Shown piece after piece: positions 12,279 through 23,086 of a stretch of 64,000 nt of DNA. How positions within the stretch are numbered: position 1 is the first letter of the stretch; each line of letters begins with the position of its first letter. The notes beneath the pieces are model-generated. The model was not told the DNA's origin. It made no database searches and was given only the letters and a program-made list of their open reading frames with translations. This DNA is from Hemileia vastatrix (taxonomy: Eukaryota > Basidiomycota > Pucciniomycetes > Pucciniales > Zaghouaniaceae): contig JASXTE010000015.1 in the NCBI GenBank assembly GCA_030280995.1, positions 4,141,001-4,205,000 of the forward strand, written 5' to 3'. The position numbers were made by a program, and so were the translations under genes.

Positions 12279-13382
12279 AAGAAAATTGACATGAAGTGAA
12301 AAAAAAGATGAACAAACACACTAAAACTGGTTTACTAAACTCTTTCCTCTCAAATGTTAAAGACTTTTTGTCAAATTGTGATTTATTTTTTTCACCATCC
12401 AAATGTTGTGTCAATTTTTTATGACTGACCACTCGGTCGATTTGCACTTCGTTGATTTGATGATGATGATGATGATGATTATCATCATTATCACCATTAT
12501 CCAATAAAGAATCTATGATGGAAAGAATAAGTAAGTGCCCTACCAAAGATCCTGTTTAATAAAAGCATGTTCATTAACAAAGAAAGAAAAGAAAAATCAG
12601 TCGACATTGATCTTGCTCAAAGTTTAAAACTTGACACATCAAAGCATTTCCCTCGTTCCCAAGACTAGATATCCAAATAGGTGACAAAGCACAGTGAAAC
12701 CATATGAGGAAGGAGAAAGGAGTTCTAATCGTCAGAAAATGAATCTAATATATAGAAAAGAACAAATTGAGTGAAAAACCAAAACCGAACAAAAAAACCG
12801 AATATCATCAGGCCAAATTACACAATTTCTTATTTAGACAAAAAAGTTCAAGACTGATTGGAAACTCACTTCTACTTCACTTCCTTTCCCTCTTGTTATT
12901 GCCATCAACAATATATATATATATATAATAGACGGAGAAAAAATAAAAGAAAAACTTAACTTTTCACATCATCAATTAAGCGATATCGTTCAATCCGTTC
13001 CCGATTTGTTGAATCAATCTTTTCCATTGTTTTGCCTAAATCCTTTTAAAAGTTGAATACATTTATTTATATATAAGTGTGAATGTATGTGCATGAGAGA
13101 GACAGTGTGTGTATGGAAGTGATCGTAAGTTTGCCATATCAAAGGAAGACCAAATTTCAATCATTTGATATTTGCCAGTCTCCCAAATTGTATCGTTTGT
13201 GAAAGGGAGAAAAAGAAAAAAAAAAGGTTAGAAAAGCTATAAACTAATAAAAGAATTGGCAAAATTGGACAGATATCGTAAAATTCCGGAAGGCAATAGG
13301 GTGGCCTGTCTTCCTCACCGCTCACAGCTTTATCTGGTTTCCAGTCAGTGATGTCCACCGCCCAGATGCCTCCTTTGATCAT
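10473..13382 (-). CDS. LYS5: 4'-phosphopantetheinyl transferase (Lys5/AASDHPPT type)
   Basis: Moves phosphopantetheine from CoA to carrier-domain serines; in fungi Lys5 activates Lys2. Six exons fit in phase: 13382-13319, 13035-12961, 12551-12322, 12140-11986, 11753-11545, 11356-10473, about 538 residues. Family landmarks, in order: IWAVDITDW (~6-14); RERIERYRLIDDVKRSLVGH spanning two introns; EFSKPVL; LDFSISHDHGLVV (~136-148); IGTDVM with the Mg-binding Asp (~190); and RIWTLKESFVKALGLGL (~267-283) with the catalytic WxxKE. It is much longer than human AASDHPPT (309) or yeast Lys5 (272): the C-terminal ~250 residues are low-complexity, acidic, with a 12-proline run and SDSDSDSD. An upstream in-frame ATG at 13448 would add 22 residues. 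Introns are long and A- or AT-rich. It converges on LYS2 and follows UBC7 on the same strand with a short gap. Confidence 0.9.
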
Positions 13383-13570
13383 GATGAAGGGAATGAACAA
13401 TGATCGTTGTTTGATAAAAGGCAAGTGGGAAAGGAGTGTGGCAAACATGAAAAGTTTAAAAACGTATCCAATTCATTGTCATCAACCCTTTGATATTACT
13501 AAAACATTACTTATTTACAACAAAGAATTTTAATTCTGAACTTCGGCTCGCGAAATGTCATCAGGTACAT

Positions 13571-14452
13571 CTAGGATGGTAATTCTAATTGCTGACGAAC
13601 AAACTGCTTAACAGTCTCTTCATACAACGGTTTATTGTCACGATACAATTTCTATCAGCATTTGTTGAAACGTAAATGATAATCAGTGAACCATGGAACA
13701 TGCTTATGAAGAGAAAGCTTTTTGGGAATTGGGGTCTAAGAAAAAGTTGAAAAAAGAAAACCTACACAACACTCGATATTTGCACCACTTTCAATGTTGG
13801 GCTCGGCGAGCATACTGATAACGCTCAGCAATATTTTCTCTACACTTTGAACGGGAGACCACCGTTCTGAGGCGGATTCGTATTGATGGGGATCATCGCC
13901 AGGGGCATGGAGTATTGAGATACAGACGTCTCCTGAAGCATAGACATTTGGATGGAGCAAAGGAGGACGAAAAGTCATCTGTAGAACAGAGGAAAAAGTA
14001 TTGAGCAGGGGTATCAAAGCTTGAATTTTAGAGAGAGACGTACTTTGGGGGGGGAGAGGGGATAATCACGAGGAAAAGTCAAGATGGCGGTGAAGACGCC
14101 GCCTTCGAAGGGAGTGTCATCAGGACCAAGAATGAGGGCTTCCCAGATGAAAAAGTCAGATTCGTTGACAGGTCCTGATAGACGCAAGATGAAAAATGGA
14201 TGGGGTCAAGACGTTGATATTGATGATCTTGAAGAATGGAAAGAAAGACAAACTTGCATACCGGCGACAAACATGACATCATCAGAGCTGGGAGCAGAGT
14301 TGGTGCTCAGCTGACGATACTGCGCAGAACACAAAAGGCGAAAGATGAAGGGTTGATGAGAAAAGGAGAAATGCGCAGGAGAGAAGATGACGACAAACCT
14401 CGGTGACGAGTCTCTTGAGTGCTGTGGTGGCCTGAGAGCGGGATGTGTGCAT
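13571..14452 (-). CDS. UBC7: Ubiquitin-conjugating enzyme E2, UBE2G2/Ubc7 type
   Basis: E2 of endoplasmic-reticulum-associated degradation: carries ubiquitin as a thioester and works with membrane E3 ligases such as Hrd1/Doa10. Five exons fit in phase: 14452-14399, 14319-14262, 14174-14044, 13978-13766, 13651-13571, giving 178 residues (human UBE2G2 165). Landmarks: [63 protein letters not shown] with the active Cys at ~100; the acidic insert after the active site that marks this subfamily; [20 protein letters not shown]; and [18 protein letters not shown] at the end. The start is the ATG nearest the conserved first helix; an in-frame ATG at 14488 is an alternative. LYS5 starts about 190 bp downstream on the same strand. 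Confidence 0.93.
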
Positions 14453-14639
14453 TGCAACGAGGGAACTGCGCGGGTGGAGAGCGGCCATACGGAGGAACGG
14501 AGCAAGAGACGAGGAGATGGATATGCAAAATACGCTGTGCCCTGTGATTTTTTTTATTTTATTTTTATTTCTTACAATCTCACCCAACTAGGGGCATGAA
14601 GGGGCAGGAAAACAAGTGCTAGGTACAGGAGGATAGGGA

Positions 14640-15035
14640 GAAAATAGAAGGAAACAACGGGCAATTAAAAGTAAAGCAATATGGGACTATTGAGAGAGAG
14701 GGACATTGTTGGGGAATCTGTTCGTGGAGATGAGAAAAGAAGCAACTTGAAGCATAATAGGGGAAGGAGACAAAAGGGAAGAGGAATCAAATTTTATTTT
14801 ATGTTTAGTGGCAATGTCAAATAGCAACTTGCGTTCTACTGAGTGAGCAAGGCAAAAAAGGAGAACATGTTCGGGGGTGTCAGGAGCGTTGAGATGGCAA
14901 AGGGAGCAGAAAGGTGAGGGAGAAGCCTTGAATCAAAATAGGTAGTGTTTCAAGGGAGAGTGGCCTGAGCGGCATTGTACAAACGCAGTGGCATGTGCAC
15001 GTGGGAGAGCGGACAGCACTATGGAAGCAGTGTCA
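14640..15035 (-). pseudogene. Non-LTR retrotransposon (LINE) ORF2 3' end
   Basis: Minus-strand reading gives 'CRSGHSPLKHYLF', then 'CSLCHLNAPDTPEHVLLFC' and 'AHSVERKLLF'. This is the CxxC...H...C cysteine-rich tail found after the reverse transcriptase in I/Tad-like LINE ORF2 proteins. The reverse transcriptase itself is absent. It may be the 3' end of the LINE whose endonuclease is at 23894-25032, separated by the copia relic and chromovirus, but the middle of ORF2 is missing. Confidence 0.65.
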
Positions 15036-15059
15036 GCGCTTCTTCCGGAGTGAACCGGA

Positions 15060-15456
15060 GTTAGCTGCATCGGTTGCATCATAGGTTTTATACTAGGAAT
15101 CTATGTACATATTGAATAATCACTAAGCATAATCTTAACTACACATAACACCCCCCCTCTTAGTGATTTTCCTGCTACTGTTATAAAATGATATGAAACA
15201 CAAAAACAAACTTAAAATACCCCCAGTAAACATCTCTTATCCTGCCATATATTCGGACCCAAATTCTTTTTAAGAAGAAGGTCTGCAATTTGATCTTGGG
15301 AGGGAATCCAATGAATTTTTATCTCCTTACAATGAACTTGTTCATTTACAAAATAAAAATCGCGGTTGACGTGCCTGCAACGTTTGTCAGAGGGATTGTC
15401 CGTTGCCGCCACAATAGCGCCTTTGTTGTCACAATAAAAGTTTGTAGGGCCATTAC
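15060..15456 (-). pseudogene. Ty1/copia RNase H C-terminus and start of 3' LTR
   Basis: Minus-strand reading 15456-15212 gives 'FYCDNKGAIVAATDNPSDK', 'RHVNRDFYFVNEQV', 'IHWIPSQDQIADLLLKKNLG': the end of a copia RNase H with the familiar 'DNKGAI' and 'T/DQIADxLTK'-like motifs. After the stop comes a G-rich polypurine tract (15143-15152 reversed) then TGTTATGTG, the likely start of the 3' LTR, whose end is not clear. The protein is cut at 15456/15457 exactly where the chromovirus LTR begins. Confidence 0.75.
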
Positions 15457-16264
15457 TGTCACGCGCCACGTGACACTTGAGGCAAAAGCAGCTCATTAAA
15501 TCAATAATAAGAGGTTTAAATCCATACTCAAAGCGCAGAAAGCAATTCTCCATAGCAACTGCGACTTTCCTTTGTGTACTCACTATTCAACCGTGCTAGT
15601 CTAAACTCTAAATCCAAATTAGTCAATCTCTCAATAGTGTGTCTCAGTCTTTTCTTCAATAAGCGATGCACAGCGCAATAGTCAATGTAATGGTGCACTA
15701 AAAGGTTTATTAAATGTCTGTGAATTATTAAAAGGGGTAGTGAGCATGGACGGAATGGATAGCGGAGGATTAGAGGGTTAACGGATGTTAGTGAGGAGGG
15801 TCCAGGTGTAACGGGTGTAATTTTAATGGTCTGTGATGTGTGGAATAGTGGATGGGTATGAGGTCAATGCGAGGAGGAGTAAAGGATATAAAAGGGATTG
15901 GGTTTTTGGTTCGATACTCTTTAGAATTAAATTGTAGAACGTATATACAGTTAATAGTGGTAAAGCTTTAGTTGAATCATTATTATTGTATCTTTCCTTA
16001 TTTTCTCAGTAATCATTTCTAAATCCTAAAACCTTTGATTATTGAGTTTCCAACCCTTCGTGAGATTTTAAGAATTTTAATATTACCTTTAACTTATATT
16101 AGAATTCTCCTCAAACATATCTCGAAGCAGTAGCTCTTCCTTTGAGTCATCTTCGAATCACTTCCTCAAACATTTCCTCTGTGCCTCAACAAAGTTTCTA
16201 AACTCCTCTCTCCATCTCACTTCCAGGAACACCCTTGACCTTGTGCGTAGGTCATCCGGTGACA
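15457..16264 (+). repeat. Chromovirus 5' LTR
   Basis: Begins TGTCACGCGCCACGTGACA (itself containing a TGTCAC...GTGACA inverted repeat) and ends ATCCGGTGACA. Roughly 88-90% identical by eye to 23087-23893. It carries TATAAAA at 15887-15893. Confidence 0.92.
15887..15893 (+). promoter_or_regulatory. TATA box in 5' LTR
   Basis: GGATATAAAAGGG; the same site is kept in the 3' LTR at 23517-23523. Likely the element's promoter. Confidence 0.6.
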
Positions 16265-16337
16265 GTATAATTTAATTCTACGTAGTTCTCACTCTTTGCA
16301 CTTCTACGTCCTTTTCAGGTGTTTTCTAAATTCTTAA

Positions 16338-17510
16338 ATGGCACCTGTTCAATGCACTCCTCCTACAGGCGCTACTACTAGAGCTCGCGCCAGAGGCAAG
16401 CCAACAGCCACACGGCCTGTTTCCCGCACTCACTCTCTGGAACCTCTCAACCTTAGGGAACGGCAACATTCAGTCCAATCTGTAGAAGACATCCCACAAG
16501 ACTTTGATGACTCTAGTGATGATGAAGAAGGAGAGGATACAATGCACGAGGCACCATCTGCCCCTGCTAATCCCCCTTCTGGTCAACCTTCAGAAACTGG
16601 ACCATCTAACTCTCTGGAAGATTTCATGAGACTTTTCATGAAAACCTTTTCAAATTCAACGTCTTCAGAGGGATCTAAATTCAAAACTCCTTCTATGAAA
16701 TCTCCTGATAAATTCGATGGAGAACATCCAGACAGATTGCGGCCCTTCTTGCAAACCTGCAAGCTCCTGTTCCATAATGAACCTCAAACCTTCAATTACA
16801 ACCAGTCGAAGGTTGTTTATGCTTCTTCATTCCTAGCCGGAAAGGCAGCAATGTGGTTCGAACCTTATCTTCTCATGCTCTCTTCGACAGAGACCCACTT
16901 ACTCATCAATAATTGGGAAAAATTTGAAGACCAACTTTTTACATTGTTTGGTGACCCTAATGAAACTGACAACGTGGAAATCAAACTGGACTTCCTTCGC
17001 ATGAGTGATAATGGTAAAGCTTCTGAATACATCTCGAATTTCAGAGCACTTCAAACTTGAGTCGGTTGGAATGATGCTGCCCTCAAGTATCATTTCAAAA
17101 AAGGACTTCCTTCGAGGATTCTGGATCAATTAAATCTTCACGGTCAGAAGATGACTACTTTAACGGATTTAATGGATTGAACCCTCGAACTCAACGGCGT
17201 TTACCAAGGACAACTTCAACATCGTCAATACGCCAACAAATCTCAAGGCCTGAATTTTAAATCAGGACCTTCTTCTCACCCACAGACAACTCAATCCAAA
17301 CCCAATAAGGGAAAGGACAAACCTCAACCGAAGAGCTCGACCCCAGGCAATATCAGTAAAGTACTGGATCCTAAAGGGGAACTTAAAGAAGCTGAGAGGA
17401 AGAGGCAAGCAGATAATGGGTTATGTATGTATTGTGGGGGTAAGCACAAGCTGGAAGATTGTGTAAAATTGAAGGAAAGAGAAGGTACAAGTTTGAAGTC
17501 AAAAAACTAG
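16338..17510 (+). pseudogene. Chromovirus gag with zinc knuckle
   Basis: The open part (16338-17060, 240 residues) starts MAPVQCTPPT, has an acidic, proline-rich N-terminus, then a capsid-type domain ('SPDKFDGEHPDRLRPFL', 'ASSFLAGKAAMWFEP', 'WEKFEDQLFTLFGDPNE'). A TGA at 17058 interrupts 'LQT-VGWND', where related Gag proteins usually have Arg. A second TGA at 17178 interrupts 'DLMD-TLELN' in the same way. Past these lies 'CMYCGGKHKLEDC' (about 17425-17463), a CCHC zinc knuckle with one residue missing. Gag would coat the RNA genome. Dead copy. Confidence 0.85.
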
Positions 17511-20500
17511 TAGATAGTTTACTTGTGTGCAAAGAAAACTATCTTATCTCTCCCAGTGCACAGAACCTCCATGTCTTAAGGACTGGAGTTGCCTTAAATT
17601 GCTTGAGATTCATTCTTTTCAAGGAGGATACCCCCTTCAGTTGTCTTATAGACTCTGGAGCTTCAATTTCTTTTGTCAGTTTATCTTTTGCCAAGAAGTT
17701 ACAACTGACATTTACAGATATTGATCAAACTCCAATATATTTGGTCAAATCAGAGGAACCCAAATATTGGGTAAGTAAGAAAGTTTTATGGGTTTTCAAC
17801 TTTCTGAACTTTCCCCCTTTGAGTGGGAATTATCAGTCTTGGACGCCCCAAGAATGGACTATACCATCCTTGACCATGACTTTTTAACAAATTGGAATCC
17901 TGAAATTGATTGGTCACGGGGATTGATCACCCCACGCACTAAGTATATTTCTAATTCTTCAATGAAGGTCAATAGGGAGTTAAACAACCCGCCTGACAAT
18001 GTCCTGCTAGAGGGAAAATCTCTTCCAGATGACTTCCAAGCATCTGATCTTTCTCTAAATGAGCAATTGGCTAACTCTTCTAGCTCAATCACTTCACTCG
18101 AAGAGGATTTAAATTGCCTCAAAGTAGTCAAATTATGCTCTCTCAATTCTGGTCTTCCCTCGACAGACTCTCTTGAAGATGATGAGGACGACCAAATCAA
18201 TGTTGAAGCCATTAAATCAACTCTACCTGAAATCTATCATGATTTCCTTGATGTTTTCTCAATCCGCAATGCCAATAAGTTACCACCTCATCGACCCTAC
18301 GACCATCAAATAGAGTTAATAGGTCCAGTACCTCCGGCAGGTCCTGTCTATTCTTTGTCAAAGGACAAATCTCAAGTTCTTCAAGACTACATTGCAGAGA
18401 ATGTAGCCAAAGTTTTCATCAGAGCCAGTAAATCTCCAACCGGCTCCCCTGTTCTTTTTGTAAAGAAAAAAGACGGTAGCCTTAGGTTGTGTGTTGACTA
18501 TAGAAAGCTCAACACAGTCACAAATAAGAATGCATATCCAGTTCCTCCTATGTCATTTCTTCTTACCCTTTTTAATGGTGCTAGTTTCTTTTCTAAAATT
18601 GATCTTAGAGGCGCTTATAATCTTATTTGCATTGCGGAAGGTCATGAACCACTGACTGCAATGCGCACTAGATTTGGTAGTTTTGAATATTTAGTAATGC
18701 CTTTTGGATTATGTAATGCACCATCTACTTTTCAGACTTTTGTTAATGACATCTTTCAAGATGTTGTCGAACAATTTGTTGTCGTCTACTTAGACGATAT
18801 TTTAATTTTCTCAAAGACACTGGATGAACATATTCATTGTGTTCAAAAGGTTCTAAATCGCCTTCAAGATCAGGGTCTCTACGCCAAGCACAATAAATGT
18901 GAATTCCATCTTAAATCTATTGATTTTTTGGGTTTTACATTATCCACTGATGTTTTAGTCATGGACAACAAAAAGGTCCAAAAAGTCCTGGAATGACCTG
19001 AGCCCAAGACCGTTAAATCCCTCCAAGGATTTTTAGGTTTTGCCAATTTCTATAGAAGATTTATTAAATATTACTCTAAAACTATTTCCAATCTTACTTC
19101 TCTTCTTAGAAAAGATATTCCTTTTGTTTTTACTTCTACAGCACAAAAGGAATTCAAAGCATTGAAAACTGCATTTACCACAGCTCCAATTCTTCAACAC
19201 TTTGATCCTTCTGCTTTGACAATAGTCAAGACAGATGCTAGCAATTATGCTATTGCAGGGGTCATTTCTCAATTCAATCCTGAAACAAAATTGTTTCACC
19301 CTGTTGCTTTTGAGTCACAAAAAATCATTACAGCAGAATTAAATTACGAAATTCATGACAAGGAGCTTTTAGCTATTATCCATTGTCTTAAAAAAAGGCG
19401 CTCTTTTCTTCTCAGCCTAGATAGTCCTTTTCAAATCCTGACTGACCATAATGCTTTGAAATACTTTATGTCTTCCAAAGTATTAACCAGGCATCAAGCC
19501 AGGTGGGCTGGATTTTTGTCTGAATTTCCTTTTTCTATTTCCTATCGCCCAGGTAAGAACTGCATTGTCCCAGATATCCTGTCACTTTGGGATGACCTTT
19601 AACCACAGCGGGGGGACACATTTGCTGACAAGAACCCAGAAAATGTGAAATCAATCTTCAACAAATCAATGTTAACGACTCATCAACTTAATTTGATGAC
19701 AATTCAATCTTTCCAAAATCCACTATCCAACATCCTCGAAGCTCAGTCAAAGGACAATTATTTTTTAGGGTTAAAAGACAAAATAATCTCAAAGCAAAGC
19801 CAAAAGATTTAGTATTGAATCAGGTCTATTAGTTTTCGAAGCTAGAGCAGTCATACCCAACAACAATGAAATAAAATTATGGATTTTCAACAGTTCACAT
19901 GATTCTCCATTAGCTGGTCATTTTGGGGTTGATAGAACCTACCAGTTAATTGTGAGGAATTTCTTCTGGCCAGGAATGACCAGAGAAATCAAGGCCTATA
20001 TAAAATCTTGTTATGAATGTAATAGGAATAAGGCTTCCAGTCACCGGAAGCATGGGTTGCTTCAAACGCTTCCTATTCCCTCTAAACCTTGGGAATCTTT
20101 ATTGATGGATTTTATTTCTCAACTTCCTTTTTCTAATAATTTTGATTCTATATTAGTAATAGTAGATAGATTTTCAAAGATGTCTATTTTCATTAAAACC
20201 ACTACTACTGCTACAGTAGAAGATTTGTCAAAATTGTTTCTAGAATATGTATTTTCCAAACATGGCTTACCTAATGATATTGTTTCAGATAGAGGCTCAT
20301 TGTTTGTATCCACATTCTGGACTCAATTGTGTTGACAACTAAATATCAAGAGGAATCTCTCCACAGCCTATCATCCTGAAACCGATGGTAAAACGGAAAG
20401 GGTCAACCAAATCCTCGAACAATACATTTGAATTTATGTTAGTTACCAACAAGATGATTGGACCACATGGTTACCATTGGCCAAATTTGCTTATAATAAC

Positions 20501-21153
20501 TCGACTCATTCTTTGACATGACAATCTCCTTTCAAAACTGTTTATAGAAGACATTGTTGATTCAACTCAATCCATGTAGGAACTAGTCATCCTGCGAAAC
20601 ATTATCTTTGAACCATATCACGACTCCAAGAAGAACTTAAATTATGTTTGGAATTAGCGATTTGAAGGTACAAGGAACAGGCCGACAAACATCGACAATC
20701 TTCTCCTTCTTTTAAACCAGGCGACAAAGTATGGCTCAATGCACGAAACATTCAAACAACTTGACCATCAAAGAAACTGGCTGAAAAATGCTTGGGACCA
20801 TTTGAAATCGACTCCGAAGTCTCTAAAACTGCATTTCGACACAAGCTACCTCCTAAATGGCAGGATATTCACCCTGTTTTCCATGTATCTCTCCTGGAAC
20901 TGGCTTGAGAAACATACCCGGGCAGGAACCAACCTCCTCTGGAACCGGTCAAAGTAGAAGACCATCTAGAGTTGGAAGTAAGCCATATCCTTGATTAAAG
21001 AATGCGCAAGGGGAAACTTCAATACCTCGTGGAATGGGAAGGCTTCCTCGATGACTCAGACAAAACATCTTGGGAACCAGCCATCAATGTTTCTAACGCC
21101 CCTGAACTCCTAAAATCTTTTCATCTTAAATATCCTTTAAAACCAAAACCTTA
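17511..21153 (+). pseudogene. Chromovirus pol: protease, RT, RNase H, integrase, chromodomain
   Basis: Protease: 'FSCLIDSGASISFV' (about 17637-17680) with the DSG site, then a frameshift near 17790. Reverse transcriptase: 'RLCVDYRKLN', 'SKIDLRGAYN', 'VMPFGLCNAPSTFQ' and 'VVYLDDILIFS' (about 18790). TGA at 18994 replaces the usual Trp. RNase H: 'DASNYAIAGVI', 'NYEIHDKELLAII', 'DHNALKYF', open to 19602. Integrase: 'CYECNRNKAS' of the HHCC finger, 'LLMDFISQLP', 'IVSDRGSLFVSTFW' and '[15 protein letters not shown]' supply DDE, with more stops. Chromodomain: 'LQYLVEWEGFLDD' and 'TSWEPAINV' (about 21020-21100), then a stop near 21152. No continuous pol remains. Confidence 0.9.
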
Positions 21154-21154
21154 G

Positions 21155-22085
21155 AACTCTCTTTTATTTTTCTCTTCTTTCTCTTTTCTTTTTTTTCTCT
21201 TCTTAAAATTCTAAAACTTCTTCTCTTCTAAAATCCTTACTCTGTTTTTCTTTCTTCTTTCTTCTTCTCAAAAGCTTTTTTCAACCTTCTTAAAAAATAA
21301 TAAATAAATAAATTAAAATAAAATAAAATAAAAAATAAACTAAAATTAAAATTAAATTAAATTAAAAAGTTAAAAAAAATAAAAATAAATAAAATAAAAT
21401 AATAAAATTAAAATCTTAAAAATCAACAATTCCTTTAAATTTTCTTTCTTTTCTCTTTTCAAACTTTTCTTCTTTTCCCTTATTTCTTTTTTTTTTGAAC
21501 TGTCAAAATTTTTTCACAAACTCAGTACAACAATCTTTCTCAAACTTCACTTCAACCTTTAAATCTCTCTTTTAAAATTCTTTGAACAAATTACTTCTTT
21601 CTTTCAAATTCTTTTTTTTTTTTTTTTTTTTTCAAAAACTATTTTTCTTCTTTCTTTTCAAATAACCAAAATTCCTCAAAAACTTCAATAAATAAACTTT
21701 CACAAATAACAAAATTTTTCTCTTATTAAATTTTCATCTCAAACAAAATTGTTTTCAATCAACTATTTCTTTTTCTTACTTAAATTTTTCTTTTTTCAAA
21801 ACTTAAAACTAAAATTCCTTCAGCTAAACATTCTTTCTTTTCTTCTTTCAAAATTTAAAACAAAATTTTATTCAAATCTTTTCTTTCTTCCTCTTCTCTT
21901 TTCTTTTCTCAAAATCTTATAAAATATATATCAACATTTTCAATTAAAATAACAAAATAAAAATAAATAAATAAATAAATATACAATTTGCTTTCTACTT
22001 TTTTTCTCTCCCTCTTTCTTCCTTTTCCTTTTCCTTCCATTTCAAATTTTCTCCTGTATTTTCTCTCGAACCAATTTCTTCATTT
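21155..22085 (+). repeat. Pyrimidine-rich low-complexity stretch
   Basis: About 900 bp almost wholly of C/T runs and AT-simple sequence (TTTCTTCTTT, AATAAATAAATAAAT, T-run at 21610-21630). It lies between the chromodomain and the antisense ORF, in the 3' untranslated part of the element. No coding content. Confidence 0.85.
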
Positions 22086-22129
22086 TTTCCAAAACCACTC
22101 TTATCTCCTTCCTGCATTTCTCAAATACC

Positions 22130-22937
22130 TCCTCCTCTCCTACTGGTACCACTTCCTCAATTTCTAGTAGTTCTTTGGCCATGTCGAAGGAGGAAGCATC
22201 CACAATCTTGTCGATCTCACCGCTTAAATCTTCGAGGAATTGAGTTCATCGACCCTGCCAAGGTTTCTTTGACCATACCTGGTCAAGAGTCTCTTCGTTG
22301 TCCTCCCTCAAATCAACCACTGGTTGCTTTGCCTCAACTGGCAGTGATGGTGCAGCTTCCACAATTGGAGCTTCCGCAATGAAATCTGAATTATAAAACA
22401 TAGGTCATGAGTAACAAAATTTTTTTAAACAAAAGTAGAACAGACTTACTTCAAACAATGGGTCAGCTTCCAAGAATAATTTCGGGGTGACTTCCACCGT
22501 CACTTCCTTCTCCTCTTTGTCATCCTCGATGACCATCCGCCGCTTCTTCGGTGTCCATCTTGAGATGGAGACTTCATCCTCATCCTCTTCAACTAATTCA
22601 TCTACCTCTTCTTTGACCCCTCGTTTCTTACTTGTGGCCTGGGTTACCCAGGTTGCCACGGTATCTTCAACCTCCTCCTCAATCTCTCCCACCGACTGAT
22701 CATCCCCAATATCTTCGACCACCTCTTTGGTCTTTGGTATTACCCAATATTTTGTTTTTGTAAATCGGCGCTTGATGTCCGTGTTTTTTGATAAGGCATC
22801 ACATGCCACCCGTCTCCAGCAGCAAAACTTGCATTTCTGGTGAGGACCTTGTGTTGCCGTGCTTTCAACGCAGAAGTACTCCATTGATTCGCAGGCTGTT
22901 CATGCTTGAGAATACTTCCGGGTAATGATTCCTCCAT
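22130..22937 (-). pseudogene. Antisense accessory ORF of chromovirus, Cys-rich plus acidic
   Basis: Runs opposite to gag-pol, between pol and the 3' LTR. The longest open part (22884-22405, 159 residues) has Cys in the pattern 'C-x6-C-x12-C-x2-CC-x5-C-D', starting just before 'MEYFCVES' and ending 'WRRVACDAL', then a basic patch and a long acidic tail ('VVEDIGDDQSVGEIEEEVED', 'DELVEEDEDEV'). The N-terminal piece 'MEESLPGSILKHEQP' (from 22937) is in a neighbouring frame. GTAAGT at about 22450 and TTCAG at about 22388 could bound an intron; an acidic frame ('FIAEAPIVEAAPSLPVEA') resumes after it, though phase needs a further shift. The Cys pattern recalls a compact zinc-binding domain such as Zn2Cys6; function unknown. 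Confidence 0.55.
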
Positions 22938-23086
22938 CTGCTTTAGGGTGTGGAGGCATGGGAATTAGGGTAGGACAAGTCAACATAATAAAGTATAAAA
23001 ATAATCAAAAGCAAGAAGGGAGAGAAAATAGTGTGGGAAAGTATGTCTCACGCTCAACGGAGCTCGCATTTTTATACCCGGGCATC

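Noticed and set aside
12217..12546. Separate small minus-strand gene
   Set aside because: It is exon 3 of LYS5 plus read-through into a poly-A-containing intron.
13161..13448. Separate small minus-strand gene
   Set aside because: It is exon 1 of LYS5 reading on into its intron; splicing at 13319/13035 restores the family sequence.
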